From contig CAZGYG010000003.1 of NCBI GenBank assembly GCA_964530335.1, positions 1-64,000 on the forward strand: a stretch of DNA of 64,000 nucleotides. The letters run 5' to 3'. A program made the position numbers and the translations under genes. Shown here in pieces: positions 37,813 to 49,335 of the stretch (positions within the stretch are counted from its first letter, which is position 1; each line of letters begins with the position of its first letter). Under the pieces are notes generated by a model that was not told the origin of the DNA, did not search any database, and saw nothing but the letters and a program-made list of their open reading frames with translations. The DNA comes from VGDP01 sp964530335 (GTDB lineage Bacteria > Pseudomonadota > Alphaproteobacteria > SP197).

Positions 37813-38807
37813 CAGCGCGAGGCTCCGCCGCCGAGCCGGATGCGCGGGTCGAGAAACGCGAGCGCGATGTCGGACAGCAGCACGCCGATCACGGTCAGGA
37901 ACGCGAGGCACATCAGGAACGACCCGGCCAGGTACATGTCCTGGGTGCGCAGCGCGTTCAGCAGCATCGGCCCCGTGGTCGGCAGCGACAGCACGACCGA
38001 GACGATCGCCGCGCCCGAGATGACCTGGGGCAGCAGGTTGCCGATGTCGGCGATGAACGGGTTGAGCGCCATGCGCAGCGGGTACTTAAAGAGCGCGCGC
38101 AAGGGCGGCATCCCCTTGGCCCGCGCCGTGACCACATACTGGCGTTGCAGCTCGTCGAGCAGATTGGCGCGCAAGCGCCGGATCATGCCCGCGGTGCCCG
38201 AGGTGCCGATGACGATGACCGGTACCCACAGGTGCTCGAGGATCGAGACGAACTTGCCCCAGCTCCACGACGCTTCCAGGTACTCCGGGTCCATCAGCCC
38301 GCCGATCGAGGTGCCGAACCACACGTTCGCGACGTAGAGCAGGACCAGCGCGAACAGGAAATTGGGCGTGGCGAGCCCGAGGAATCCGACCAGGGTGAGC
38401 GCGTAGTCGCCGGGCGAATACTGGTGGGTGGCCGAATAGACGCCGATCGGGAACGACACCAGGTAGGTGAACAGGATGGTGGCGAACGAGACGATTAAGG
38501 TGAGCACGAGCTGCCCGCCGATGACGTCCGCCGCCGGCACGCCGAACTCGAACGACTGGCCGAAGTCGCCCTGCAGGAGCCCGCCGAGCCAGACGACGTA
38601 CTGGCGCCACATGGGCTGGTCGAGCCCGTACTCCTCGCGCAGGAACTCGATCTTCTCGTCGGCCGCCTCGCCCTGGGCCTCGAGCTCGGCCATATAGGTC
38701 GTCAGGTAGTCGCCCGGCGGCAACTGGATGATGATGAAGGTGATCAGGCTGATGCCGATCAGCGTCGGCACCATGAGCAGGATGCGCTGGGCGAGGTAGG
38801 CCAGCAT
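37812..38807 (-). CDS. Peptide/nickel-type ABC transporter permease (OppB/DppB-like)
   Basis: A 331-residue permease with the typical start MLAYLAQRILLMVPTLIGISLITF, an OppB helix-1 region, ATPase-contact segment EYGLDQPMWRQYV and ALFKYPLRMALNPFIADIG, then six hydrophobic segments. Partner of the downstream permease; 3 bp after the substrate-binding-protein gene. Confidence 0.94.
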   Translation of the reverse strand: MLAYLAQRILLMVPTLIGISLITFIIIQLPPGDYLTTYMAELEAQGEAADEKIEFLREEYGLDQPMWRQYVVWLGGLLQGDFGQSFEFGVPAADVIGGQLVLTLIVSFATILFTYLVSFPIGVYSATHQYSPGDYALTLVGFLGLATPNFLFALVLLYVANVWFGTSIGGLMDPEYLEASWSWGKFVSILEHLWVPVIVIGTSGTAGMIRRLRANLLDELQRQYVVTARAKGMPPLRALFKYPLRMALNPFIADIGNLLPQVISGAAIVSVVLSLPTTGPMLLNALRTQDMYLAGSFLMCLAFLTVIGVLLSDIALAFLDPRIRLGGGASR

Positions 38808-38810
38808 CGC

Positions 38811-40733
38811 TCAGCCGCCCGCCTCGCCGCTCGGCGTGAACCAGAAGGTGTCGGGCCGGTAGACGCCGAATTGGGCGCCGGGCTCCCAGTTGAAGATCGC
38901 CTCCTCGGGCACGTTGTTGAGCCGGTCGCTGACCACCACCGGCTGCAGCGTGCCGGCGATCAGGCCGATGGTGAACACCTGTGCGGCGTGGATCGCCAGC
39001 ATGCGGCGCCAGATCGCTTCGCGCGCCTCGGTCGTGGCGGCGCGCCGCCAGGCCTCGTTCAGCGTCATCAGCTCCTCGGCCGCGGGCAGGTCCGGCGCCT
39101 CGCCCGACTGGCCCCCGGTCTCGAAGTACTGGCCCCACATCGGCCATTGCAACGCCTGCTGGGTGGTCGGCGCGAACTCGAACGGGCTCATGTCGGCGGT
39201 CGGCACGCCGTTCTCGTAGCCCGACCACACCGCCACGAGGGTCTGCCCGGAGAACACCCGGTTGCGCAGGACCTCGCGCTGCATCGGCCGCGAGTAGAGC
39301 TTGATCCCGGCCGCCAGCCAGGTGTCGTGGACCAGCTCGAGCACGTCGGTCTGCTCGGTGTCCTCGCCGGCGGTCTCGACCACGATCTCGAGCGGCCGGC
39401 CGTCGGGCATCAGGCGCACGCCCCGGTCGTCGCGCTCGGTCAGGCCGATCGCGTCGAGCAGCCGGTTGGCCTTCTCGAGGTCGAACACGGCCCAGGCCTT
39501 GGCGTAGGTTTCGCGGTAGAGCGGGCTTTGCTTGAGCACGGTGTTGGTCACCTCCTGGGCAAGCCCGTAGTAGATGACCTGGTTGATCTCGTGCCGGTCG
39601 ATGGCGAGCGAGAGCGCGCGGCGGAAGCGCACGTCGCGCAGCAGCGCGCGCCAGGTCGGATCGGCGACGTTGAGGTTGGGGAACAACGCGAGCTGGGCGC
39701 CGACCGCGGTGCGCCACAGCCGCACGCGGTAGCCGTTGCGCTCCTCGCCCTCCTTGAGGAACGTGTAGTTGTTGAAGTTGAGGCCGCGCGCCTGCAACGT
39801 GACCTCGCCGGCGCCGGTCTTGGCCGGGATCAGCTTGCTGTCGACGACATCGAGCACGACCCGGTCGATGTAGGGCAACTGGCGGCCATCGGCGTCGATC
39901 CGATGGTAGTAGGGGTTGCGCACCGCGACGAAGCGCGTCGCCGGCGTCGCGTTGGTGATCTGCCACGGCTGCAACGTCGGCAGGTCCGGGTTGTCGCAGC
40001 GGTACAGGCTGTCGAGGCTGTTGTAGAGCGACGCCCAGTTGCTCTTGCCTTCCGCCTGGGCCCGGGCGTCGAGCGCCGCCCGATCGGCGTAGCCGGCGTG
40101 GAACGCCTTCAGGTAGTGGGCCGGGGCGTAGATGTCGAGCGGCGTGGTCGCTGCGATCGCCGGCAGGAAGAACGGGTTGGGCTCGGTCCAGGCGTAGCGC
40201 ACGGTGAGCTCGTCGGGGAACTCGACCGTCGGGGGCTCGCCCGCGACGATCAACACCCGGGGCGGCCCGCTCGAGCTGATCTCGGGGTCGTTCGCCACGT
40301 CCTGCCACCAGAAGCGGAAGTCCTCGGCCGTGAACGGCTGGCCGTCGGACCACTTGTGGCCCGGGCGCAGGTGCAGGGTGAAGACGCGGCCGCCCTCGAC
40401 GTCGACGCGGGCCACGAGGTCCGGCACCAGGTTGAAATCCACGTCGTAGCCGACCAGCCGGGCGTAGCCGTAGACCGTGAGCAGCCGTACGTCCCGCTCG
40501 CGGTGGATCATGGTGTGCAGATCGCCGCCGTAGGCGCCCGGCGTCCGTCCCGGCCCGGGCATGACGACCAGCGGCTCGGCGGGCACGCGCTGCTCGACCG
40601 GCGGCAGGTCGCCGCGCAGCACCGCGTCGGCGAAATACGGCGGTTCGACCGGCGCCGGCGACTGAGCCGTCGCCGCCGTCGCCGCCAAGGCGAGTGCGAA
40701 CGTGGCGGCGAGCGCGGAGATGACCGGGCGCAC
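38811..40733 (-). CDS. Peptide-type ABC transporter substrate-binding protein (SBP family 5)
   Basis: A 640-residue periplasmic binding protein of the OppA/DppA class. Signal peptide MRPVISALAATFALALAATA with cleavage after the AAATA/TAQ region. The large family-5 fold includes LRPGHKWSDGQPFTAEDF, FRRALSLAIDRHEIN and a C-terminal segment around RMLAIHAAQVFTIGL. It should bind a peptide, oligosaccharide or opine-like ligand; longer than most (about 530). Gap to the ATPase gene is 3 bp. Confidence 0.93.
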   Translation of the reverse strand: MRPVISALAATFALALAATAATAQSPAPVEPPYFADAVLRGDLPPVEQRVPAEPLVVMPGPGRTPGAYGGDLHTMIHRERDVRLLTVYGYARLVGYDVDFNLVPDLVARVDVEGGRVFTLHLRPGHKWSDGQPFTAEDFRFWWQDVANDPEISSSGPPRVLIVAGEPPTVEFPDELTVRYAWTEPNPFFLPAIAATTPLDIYAPAHYLKAFHAGYADRAALDARAQAEGKSNWASLYNSLDSLYRCDNPDLPTLQPWQITNATPATRFVAVRNPYYHRIDADGRQLPYIDRVVLDVVDSKLIPAKTGAGEVTLQARGLNFNNYTFLKEGEERNGYRVRLWRTAVGAQLALFPNLNVADPTWRALLRDVRFRRALSLAIDRHEINQVIYYGLAQEVTNTVLKQSPLYRETYAKAWAVFDLEKANRLLDAIGLTERDDRGVRLMPDGRPLEIVVETAGEDTEQTDVLELVHDTWLAAGIKLYSRPMQREVLRNRVFSGQTLVAVWSGYENGVPTADMSPFEFAPTTQQALQWPMWGQYFETGGQSGEAPDLPAAEELMTLNEAWRRAATTEAREAIWRRMLAIHAAQVFTIGLIAGTLQPVVVSDRLNNVPEEAIFNWEPGAQFGVYRPDTFWFTPSGEAGG

Positions 40734-40736
40734 GGC

Positions 40737-42610
<1,874 letters not shown>

Positions 42611-42614
<4 letters not shown>

Positions 42615-43120
42615 GCCGGCTCCCGGGCGCCCGCGACCTCGGCGGCGAGGTGGCCGAGCGCTCCCAGGTTGGCGCGGGTCGCCTCGCCGAGCCGGACGCC
42701 GTTGGCGCGCGCCGCCGCGAACGCGGCGCCGACGATGGCTTCGAACCCGGTGACCGCGGAATCGACGGTGACCGCCCGCCCTCGGCGCGCCCGCACGCGG
42801 AGCTGCATCCAGCCTTGGGAGCGGTCGCGGCGGGTCGGGAAGAACGACAGCTTCAAGCGGTCGAGCTCGCGCCAGTCCACGCGCGCGGGCCACGGCCCGC
42901 GGACCACGAGCGTGTCCTCGTCGCAGCCGATCGCGGTGGCGTGGCGCGCCGCCGTGCGCGCGCCGAACAGGGCGAACAGCAGGGCGATCGCGCCCAGCGT
43001 CCACGCCACCGCCGGCGCCGCCGGCACCAGAACGAGCGGCCCGGCGCTGAGCGACAGCCCCGCCGCCGCGCGGACATAATCCCCGGCGAGCGCGGCGAAG
43101 GGATAGCGGTGCTGGGTCAC
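42611..43120 (-). CDS. Hypothetical membrane protein with PH-like region
   Basis: A 169-residue protein from GTG at 43120 (GTGA overlap with the deacetylase stop). Two hydrophobic helices (VLVPAAPAVAWTLGAIALLFALF region) are followed by a soluble stretch DTLVVRGPWPARVDWRELDR and LKLSFFPTRRDRSQGWMQLR, resembling bacterial PH-like membrane proteins. Not a known family to me. Position between a polysaccharide deacetylase and an importer ATPase does not tell its job. Confidence 0.7.
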
Positions 43121-43872
43121 CGCGCCAGCCCGAAGGCTTCGCTCGCCGCGATCCAGCGCGCGCGCGGATGGTCGCCGATCAGCGCGGCGAAGCGTTCGAC
43201 GAAGCGCCACGACGCCTCGTCGTGGGCGGCGTGATGGGTCAGCAGGCCGACCGGCTCGGCGGCGTCCCGTTCGCCCGCCCGGCAGGCGCCCAGGTGGGTC
43301 ACGGCGGCGGAAAGCACCGCCGCGTCACCGATGAAGCCGCGGCCCTGGTGCCAGGCGATGAGGTCGAGGTGGGCGTTGACCACGGCGAGCCCGTCGCGCA
43401 CCGGCCGGGCGCGCGGCCCGAAACCCGACAGCCCCCGGTACCCGGCCTGGGCGAGCCGCCCGATCAGCGCCTCGGCGATGCGGTTCCACGGCGGCACCAG
43501 CACCGGGAGCGCGCGCAACCGCTCGGTCAACAGGGCAAGCCCGCGCTTCAGCGCGGCAAGCGCGCGCTCGGGCGCGAACTCGCCGCCGAGCTCGATCCGC
43601 TTGGCGCCTTCGGGCGCGTGGTTGGCGTGGTCCCAGCCGTGTTGCAGCACCTCGATGCCGGTCTCGGCGAGCAGCGCGGCACCGGCGTCGTCCAGGCGCG
43701 CCGGGACCGCGGCGACCGCCAGGGGAATGGCGAGCGCACGCCGCAGCGCGACCAGGCGTTCAAGCGCCGGCGTCGCCCCCCCGGCGTCGTCGTCGCGCCA
43801 CCAGAAGCGCGACTCGAGCCCGGCGTCCGCGCGCCGGTCGAGCTCGTCACTGAGCGCGCGCCACGTCGGCAT
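43117..43872 (-). CDS. Polysaccharide deacetylase family protein
   Basis: A 251-residue NodB-homology-like protein. It has FWWRDDDAGGATPALERL (Asp-Asp metal/base), GIEVLQHGWDHANH (His pair) and a late LLTHHAAHDEASWRF, matching the WalW/DUF2334-type subset of deacetylases. It would remove acetyl groups from a glycan. No signal peptide is visible, so it may act on a cytoplasmic precursor. Its ATG is inside the upstream glycosyltransferase (26-bp overlap). Confidence 0.82.
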   Translation of the reverse strand: MPTWRALSDELDRRADAGLESRFWWRDDDAGGATPALERLVALRRALAIPLAVAAVPARLDDAGAALLAETGIEVLQHGWDHANHAPEGAKRIELGGEFAPERALAALKRGLALLTERLRALPVLVPPWNRIAEALIGRLAQAGYRGLSGFGPRARPVRDGLAVVNAHLDLIAWHQGRGFIGDAAVLSAAVTHLGACRAGERDAAEPVGLLTHHAAHDEASWRFVERFAALIGDHPRARWIAASEAFGLAR

Positions 43873-45004
43873 GGCCCGATCCCGCCCAGCGTTCGATGAG
43901 TACGGCGCTGCGCTCCGCGCCCGCCAGATCGACGGCACCCGCGGGCGGGCGGGGCAGGACGGCGACGCGCGCCACCAATTCCCCCAGCGCCACCGGCGCG
44001 AGATCGGTTGCGGCGATGACATGGACGAGCCCCATTTCCGCCAAACGTCCGGCCCGCGCGGCCTGCTCGGTCTGCCCTGGGGCCGAAAAAGGCACGACAA
44101 CCGCCCTCGCCCGCACCGCCAGCACATCGGTCATCGTATTATACCCGGCTTGCGAAACCGAGACAGCGCAATTCGCCAGGAGTTGGCGGAAATCCGGCCG
44201 ATTCGACTCGACCGTGACGTTCGCGCCCGCGCCCTGCGCGAGCCGGTCGCGATCCTGGACGAGCCCCGGCCCGACAAGAAGGCGCCAGCGCCGCGCCGGG
44301 TCGAGCGCCGCGGCACCGAGCGCCGCCGCCATCAGCGCCGCGCCGACCGCGCCACCGCCGGCGGAGACGACGATCTCGCCCCGGCCGGGGCCGTCAGGGG
44401 CAGCGGCTTCCGGCGAATGCGCCACGTAGCCGGTGTACAACGTGCGTTCGGCGAACGAGGCGGCCAAGGGAAAGCTCGCCTCCAAGTCGATGACGCGCGG
44501 ATCGCCGTGCACGAGCAGGGCGTCGAGCTCGGCCCGCGCCGCGGCGGCCATGGCGGCCTCGCGTTCCGGGTCGTTCCGCGTCACCAGGATGTCGCGCACC
44601 GACCCGACTACGACCGCCGGCGCGCCGCGCGCGGCCGCGATCACGGCCTGGAACTCCGCCGCCAGCTTGCGCCGGCCGAACGGGTAGTGCTCGACCACGA
44701 CGATCCGTGGCCTCCTCGCGCGGAACGCGTCGAGCACGGCGGCGTGGCGTGCCGCCAGCAGGCTCGCGCCGACCGGATGCCCGTCGCCATCGACCAGGCG
44801 GCGAAAGCTCGCGTCCTCGGCCCGCACCGGCGGCAGTTGAACGACGTCGACGCCGTCAGACGCCATGCCGGATACCGGCAGGCCGCCGCTGACCAGGGTG
44901 GTCGCGACGCCGCGCCGGGCCAGCGCCCGCGCGATCAGCAGGGCCCGCGCGAGATGGCCGGTCCCCAGGAGATGGCTGACCAGGATCAGGGCGCGCCGCG
45001 TCAC
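43847..45004 (-). CDS. MurG-like glycosyltransferase (GT28 C-terminal fold)
   Basis: A 385-residue GT-B glycosyltransferase. N-terminal ALILVSHLLGTGHLARALLI is a MurG-type opening; the C-terminal donor domain has EIVVSAGGGAVG, SVSQAGYNTMTDVLAV and the donor-site FSAPGQTEQAARA. Transfers an unknown sugar from a nucleotide donor at the cytoplasmic face. GTG start coupled to the phosphatase gene (GTGA). Confidence 0.88.
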   Translation of the reverse strand: MTRRALILVSHLLGTGHLARALLIARALARRGVATTLVSGGLPVSGMASDGVDVVQLPPVRAEDASFRRLVDGDGHPVGASLLAARHAAVLDAFRARRPRIVVVEHYPFGRRKLAAEFQAVIAAARGAPAVVVGSVRDILVTRNDPEREAAMAAAARAELDALLVHGDPRVIDLEASFPLAASFAERTLYTGYVAHSPEAAAPDGPGRGEIVVSAGGGAVGAALMAAALGAAALDPARRWRLLVGPGLVQDRDRLAQGAGANVTVESNRPDFRQLLANCAVSVSQAGYNTMTDVLAVRARAVVVPFSAPGQTEQAARAGRLAEMGLVHVIAATDLAPVALGELVARVAVLPRPPAGAVDLAGAERSAVLIERWAGSGHADVARAQ

Positions 45005-45585
45005 GGCGCGGCGAGGGGTACGTTGAGCCGCACGACCTTGGGCTGGCCGTCGGGGGCGAGCTCGAACACCTGGGCGCGGCCGAAGTCGATCTTGACCGGT
45101 GGCGCGCCGAGGAAATCCCAGCCCGTGGCCAGCCCGACCACGGCGCGGATGACGCCCTTGTGACTGACCGCGGCGATCGCGCCGCCGTGGGCGATCTCGG
45201 CCAGCCAGGGGCGGATTCGCGCCTGCACCTGGCGCGGGCTTTCCCCGCCGGGCGGGCGGAAATCGAGCCCGCGCGCCTCGTTGGCGGCCAGGCCATCGGG
45301 GTCCTCGAGGCCGAGCTCCGCTAGGGTGCGCCCTTCCCACTGGCCCCAGTCCATCTCGATCAGGCGCGGCTCGATGCCGGCCGCGACGCCGAGGATGGCC
45401 GCCGTGTCGCGCGCGCGGCTGAGCGGACTGGTGTACCAGCGCGCGGCCCGGGCCTCCTCGGGCAGGCGCCAGGTCGCGACCTCGGCCCGGCCGGCTTCGC
45501 TCAGCGGCACGTCGAGCCGGCCCTTCAGCCGGCGCACGGCCGTGGCCTGGGTGCGGCCATGACGCAGCAGGACCAGATGGGTCAT
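45001..45585 (-). CDS. Histidine phosphatase family protein
   Basis: A 194-residue phosphoglycerate-mutase-like phosphatase with catalytic LLRHGRTQ (His8 region), LSRARDTAAIL, Glu in MDWGQWEGRTL, and the second His in AAVSHKGVI. Acts on a soluble phosphoester, possibly a sugar phosphate for the glycosyltransferases. Overlaps both neighbours (ATGA upstream, GTGA downstream). Confidence 0.9.
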   Translation of the reverse strand: MTHLVLLRHGRTQATAVRRLKGRLDVPLSEAGRAEVATWRLPEEARAARWYTSPLSRARDTAAILGVAAGIEPRLIEMDWGQWEGRTLAELGLEDPDGLAANEARGLDFRPPGGESPRQVQARIRPWLAEIAHGGAIAAVSHKGVIRAVVGLATGWDFLGAPPVKIDFGRAQVFELAPDGQPKVVRLNVPLAAP

Positions 45586-46694
45586 CGCACCGCGATGGCG
45601 ATGGCGCGCTCGAGTGCGCGGTGTGCCGCGTCGGGTCCGTGGCGGCGCGCGACCCAAGACTTGGCGCGGCGGCCCAAGGCGTGGCGCGTGTCCGCGTCGA
45701 CCAGCAAACGGCGCACGGCGGCGGCGAACGCAACGTCGTCGCCGGGCGGCACCAGGATGCCGGATGAGCCGTCGCGCACGACCGTCCGCACCCCTGGCTC
45801 GGCGCCCGCGATCACGGGCAGGCCGGCCGCCTGCGCTTCCAGGTACGCCATGCCGTAGGCTTCTCCCACGCCGGGCCAGACGAACACATCGGCCGAGGCG
45901 TAATACGCCGGCAGGGACGTTGGGCGCAACGCGCCGGCCCAGCGCACCCGCGCGCCGAGCGGGCCGAGCGCCCGCGAGCACGCCGCGGCCGCGGCGCCGT
46001 CGCCGACGACGATGAGCTGCCATGGGACATCGCGGACCAGGCCCAACGCCCGGCCGAGCCGTTGGTACGACCGGGTCTTGTCGCCCGGACGCATCATGGC
46101 GACGGTCAGCAGCCAGGGCACGCGCGCGTCCAGCCCGTGCCGCCAGGCGAGCCGCGCCCGCCGGCCTCCCGCCCTGGCGAACGGCCGGGGATCGAGGAAC
46201 GGCGGCAGCCGCACGATCCGCCGCGCCGGCACGATGCCACGGATTCCGGGCATGTCGTCGTCGCTCATCACCAGCACCGCGTCGGCGGCCCGGATCGCGG
46301 CCAGCGCGCCCTGGTAGCCGATCGCCCATGGTCCGGCCCGCCGTTTCGGCGCGTGCGAGGCCTCGGCGATCACGTAGGGGATGCCGAGCGCGCCGGCGAC
46401 CCTAGGCCCGATCCAGTCGGGCGCCTTGTGATGGACGTGGTAGGTGAACCACAGGTCCGGGCGCCGGCTATGGCGCCACCTGGCGATCAGGCGATCGGCC
46501 ACGCGCTCGGCCCGGACGCGGATCGCGGCCTGAACCTCGGCGTCGCCCGCGCCGTCGAAGGCACGCAGCCGCGTCGCCACCGCCACGTCGTGGCCGGCGG
46601 CGAGTGCCCCCAGCAGCGCCCGCGCCATGCGCCTGTCGCCCGAGGGCGTCGGATGATCGGGCGGCTTCATCGGCGCGTAGAAGGCGATGCGCAC
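45582..46694 (-). CDS. Glycosyltransferase family 4-like protein A
   Basis: A 370-residue GT-B enzyme. N-terminal MRIAFYAPMKPPDHPTPSGD; the donor domain includes VGDGAAAAACSRAL, the EAYGMAYLEAQAAGLPVIAG motif (GT4 EX7E), and GSSGILVPPGD. Retaining glycosyltransferase with unknown donor and acceptor. The start is 4 bp after the next gene in the operon. Probable role in surface polysaccharide or glycolipid assembly. Confidence 0.92.
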   Translation of the reverse strand: MRIAFYAPMKPPDHPTPSGDRRMARALLGALAAGHDVAVATRLRAFDGAGDAEVQAAIRVRAERVADRLIARWRHSRRPDLWFTYHVHHKAPDWIGPRVAGALGIPYVIAEASHAPKRRAGPWAIGYQGALAAIRAADAVLVMSDDDMPGIRGIVPARRIVRLPPFLDPRPFARAGGRRARLAWRHGLDARVPWLLTVAMMRPGDKTRSYQRLGRALGLVRDVPWQLIVVGDGAAAAACSRALGPLGARVRWAGALRPTSLPAYYASADVFVWPGVGEAYGMAYLEAQAAGLPVIAGAEPGVRTVVRDGSSGILVPPGDDVAFAAAVRRLLVDADTRHALGRRAKSWVARRHGPDAAHRALERAIAIAVR

Positions 46695-46698
46695 GGGA

Positions 46699-47925
46699 TC
46701 AGCCGGCGATGCCGAACTTCGCCGCCAGGAGGTCGATGCCCGCCGCCATGGCGAAGTCGCGCTCGACCCGTGCCCGGCCGGCCCGGCCCAGACGCGCCCG
46801 CGCCCCTGGGTCCGCGATCAGGCGGGCGATCGCCTGGGCAATCGCCGCCGGGTCGCCGGGCGGCGCCAGCACGCCGTTGACGCCGTCCTCGACCAGCTCG
46901 GGCACCGCCGCGATGCGGGTGGCGATGACGGGCAATTCCTGGCTCTGGGCCTCGACCAGCACGTTGGGCAGGCCGTCGCGGTCGCCGTCGGCGGCCACGA
47001 CCGGGGTCAGGACGAACAGGTCGGCGGCGCGATAGGCGTCGAGCACGCGCTCCTGCGGCTGGGCGCCCTGCCACGCGATGCGCCCGTCGAGCCCGAGGCG
47101 ATGGGCCTGGCGGGCGAGGCGCGGGCCGAGCTCGCCGCCGCCGATGTGAACGAGGCGCCAGGCCAGGTTGGACGGCACGCGCGCGAGCGCGGCGAGCAGG
47201 TCGTCGAGCCCCTTCTTCGGCACCGCGCGCGCGACGCACAGCAGCACCACCGGATCCCCTGCATCGCCGCCGTCGCGCATCGGGCGCGCGGCTTGGGGCG
47301 GCGTGAAGCGCGCGAGATCGAGCCCGTGATAGGCCAAGGCGACCCGGCCGGGCGGCGCCACCGGCTCGAGCGCGGCCAGCCCCGCGCGGCTGCACGTCAC
47401 CGCGAACCGGCATTCGGCCAGCTTCTCGCGCTGCTCCCAAGCCGGCGTGGTCCAGATGTCCTTGGCGTGGGCCGACACCGACCATGGCAGCCCGGTCATC
47501 AGCGCGGCGTAGCGCACGACCGAGGCCGGAGTGTGCAGGAAGTGGGCGTGCAGCCAGGCGACCGCGCCGGCCTGTTCCACCGCCAGCACGCACGCCTGGC
47601 CGAACCGGCGCACCCGGTTGGGGCTCGGGTCGCGCGCGAGGTCGCCGAGCCAGGCGCGCCAGGCACCCCTGTAGCCGGGCAGCCGGCGCGCCCGCCACCA
47701 CGCGCGCGCGACCCGGAGCGGCGCGTGCCACAGGTACTCGGGCAGGTACGCGATGGGCGCCCGGATCGCCCGATGCACCGGATGGACGGCGCGGTCGGTG
47801 GGCCGGCGCAGCGAGACGATGCGAATGTCGAGGCCGCGGCGCTCCAGCGCCAGGATTTCCTGGGCGATGAAGGACTCCGACAGCCGGGGATAGCCCTTGA
47901 GGACGAAGGCGACCGGACCGTTCAC
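46699..47925 (-). CDS. Glycosyltransferase family 4-like protein B
   Basis: A 408-residue GT4 enzyme, opening with VAFVLKGYPRLSESFIAQEI, typical of the colanic-acid/WcaL-like group. The donor site has VARAVPKKGLDDLLAAL and DGLPNVLVEAQSQELPVIAT (EX7E) followed by GVNGVLAPPGDP. Cytoplasmic, sugar donor unknown. Ten bp after the upstream glycosyltransferase. Confidence 0.92.
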   Translation of the reverse strand: MNGPVAFVLKGYPRLSESFIAQEILALERRGLDIRIVSLRRPTDRAVHPVHRAIRAPIAYLPEYLWHAPLRVARAWWRARRLPGYRGAWRAWLGDLARDPSPNRVRRFGQACVLAVEQAGAVAWLHAHFLHTPASVVRYAALMTGLPWSVSAHAKDIWTTPAWEQREKLAECRFAVTCSRAGLAALEPVAPPGRVALAYHGLDLARFTPPQAARPMRDGGDAGDPVVLLCVARAVPKKGLDDLLAALARVPSNLAWRLVHIGGGELGPRLARQAHRLGLDGRIAWQGAQPQERVLDAYRAADLFVLTPVVAADGDRDGLPNVLVEAQSQELPVIATRIAAVPELVEDGVNGVLAPPGDPAAIAQAIARLIADPGARARLGRAGRARVERDFAMAAGIDLLAAKFGIAG

Positions 47926-47935
47926 CGGGCGGCTG

Positions 47936-49162
47936 TCATCCCGATCGTGCCAGCGCGAGCCCGCGCGATCGGAGGGGATCGAGCCCGAGCTCGACCAGGC
48001 GATTGACGTTCTCGAGGCCGTCGAGCAGCCCGGGGATGACGACCGAGGACGGCAGCGCCTGCTGCGGCAACTGGCGCAGCGCGGTCACCATGCGCTGGGG
48101 GTCGCGCTTGCCGTCGTCGTCGAGCATGGTCACCAGGCCCAGCTCGGCGGCCCGCCGGGTGCGGATGTACTGCTCCATGCGCGGCACCTTGCGCGGCACG
48201 ATCAAGGCCCGCTTATCGAGCGACACGATCTCGCAGAACGTATTGTAGCCGCCCATGGCGACGACGCCGGCGGCATGCGACATCAGCGACTCCATGTAGG
48301 CGTCGAAGGTGATCGCCGTGACCGTGCGCAGTCGGGCGACGCGGCGCTGGAAATCGGCCACGGTCTCGGGCTGCATGAATGGGCCGAACACGACCAGCGC
48401 CGGCCACGGCGGGCGCGCGGGCGATTCGTAGGCCCCGAGCACCCAGTCGACCAGCGCTTCGCCGTCGCCGCCGCCGCCCGGCGTGACCAGCAGGTACGGC
48501 CGGTCGATGTCGATCGGCGCGCGCACGCTGGGCATCGTGTCGGACACCGTGCGCCGCAGATAGCCGGTGAACACGGTCTTGCGGCGCACCGACTTGGGCA
48601 GGTTGATGTCGGCGATCGGATCCCAGATCTGGGGCAGGCCGTAGACCCAGATCTCGTCGTAGAGGTCGCGCAGCGCCGGCCCGGCGCCCTTGCGCTTCCA
48701 TTCGGGACCGAGGTGCGCCGACTCGTCGAGCACGTCGCGCAGGCCGAGCACGAGGCGCGTGCCGCGCGCCTTGAGCGATTCGAGCGTCTCCTTGACCTCG
48801 CCGCGCAGGCCCAGCGGCTCCTTGTCGACGATGAACAGGTCCGGGTCGAAGATCTCCGCCGTGTGGCGGATGATCGACGCCCGCATGGCCAGCGTCTCCT
48901 CGATGTCGATGTGCAGGTTGAGCGAGGTGTATTCGCCGTTGCGCAGCTTGATGACGCCCGGGACGCGGACGAAATCGACCCGGGCGCGGAAGTCGAAGCT
49001 GCCGATGATCGGCGATCCCGACAGGATCAGGACCGACACGTCGCGAAAGTGCTCGACCAGGGCGTGCGCAATGGTGCGGCAGCGCCTGAGGTGGCCGAGG
49101 CCGAAGGTGTCGTGACTGTAGATGAGGACGCGTGGTCCCATCCCAGCGGCTCGCACAACCAT
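47936..49162 (-). CDS. MurG-like glycosyltransferase family protein (operon leader)
   Basis: A 408-residue protein from the ATG at 49162, which has GGGGAGG seven bases upstream; an ATG at 49141 is possible. It begins GPRVLIYSHDTFGLGHLRRC and carries LLVTPGGGGDGE and GGYNTFCEIVSLDKRALIVP, a GT28-like donor site. This family is known from Alphaproteobacteria next to exporters, as here (the ABC exporter is divergent, 173 bp away). First gene of the leftward operon. Confidence 0.88.
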   Translation of the reverse strand: MVVRAAGMGPRVLIYSHDTFGLGHLRRCRTIAHALVEHFRDVSVLILSGSPIIGSFDFRARVDFVRVPGVIKLRNGEYTSLNLHIDIEETLAMRASIIRHTAEIFDPDLFIVDKEPLGLRGEVKETLESLKARGTRLVLGLRDVLDESAHLGPEWKRKGAGPALRDLYDEIWVYGLPQIWDPIADINLPKSVRRKTVFTGYLRRTVSDTMPSVRAPIDIDRPYLLVTPGGGGDGEALVDWVLGAYESPARPPWPALVVFGPFMQPETVADFQRRVARLRTVTAITFDAYMESLMSHAAGVVAMGGYNTFCEIVSLDKRALIVPRKVPRMEQYIRTRRAAELGLVTMLDDDGKRDPQRMVTALRQLPQQALPSSVVIPGLLDGLENVNRLVELGLDPLRSRGLALARSG

Positions 49163-49335
49163 CTTCGCGCCTCCCCTCCCCGAAAAAGGCACGCCGGCGG
49201 GGGACTATGCCACAGGGCTGGGCGGCGGGGCGAGTCTACCCGGGCGGGTCCCCGACCGGCCCCCAAGGCCCACTGTACCCCAGCGAAGCCCTGGGTTAAG
49301 GTGCCGAACCTTGCCGCGATGGCCGGTCGGGAGCC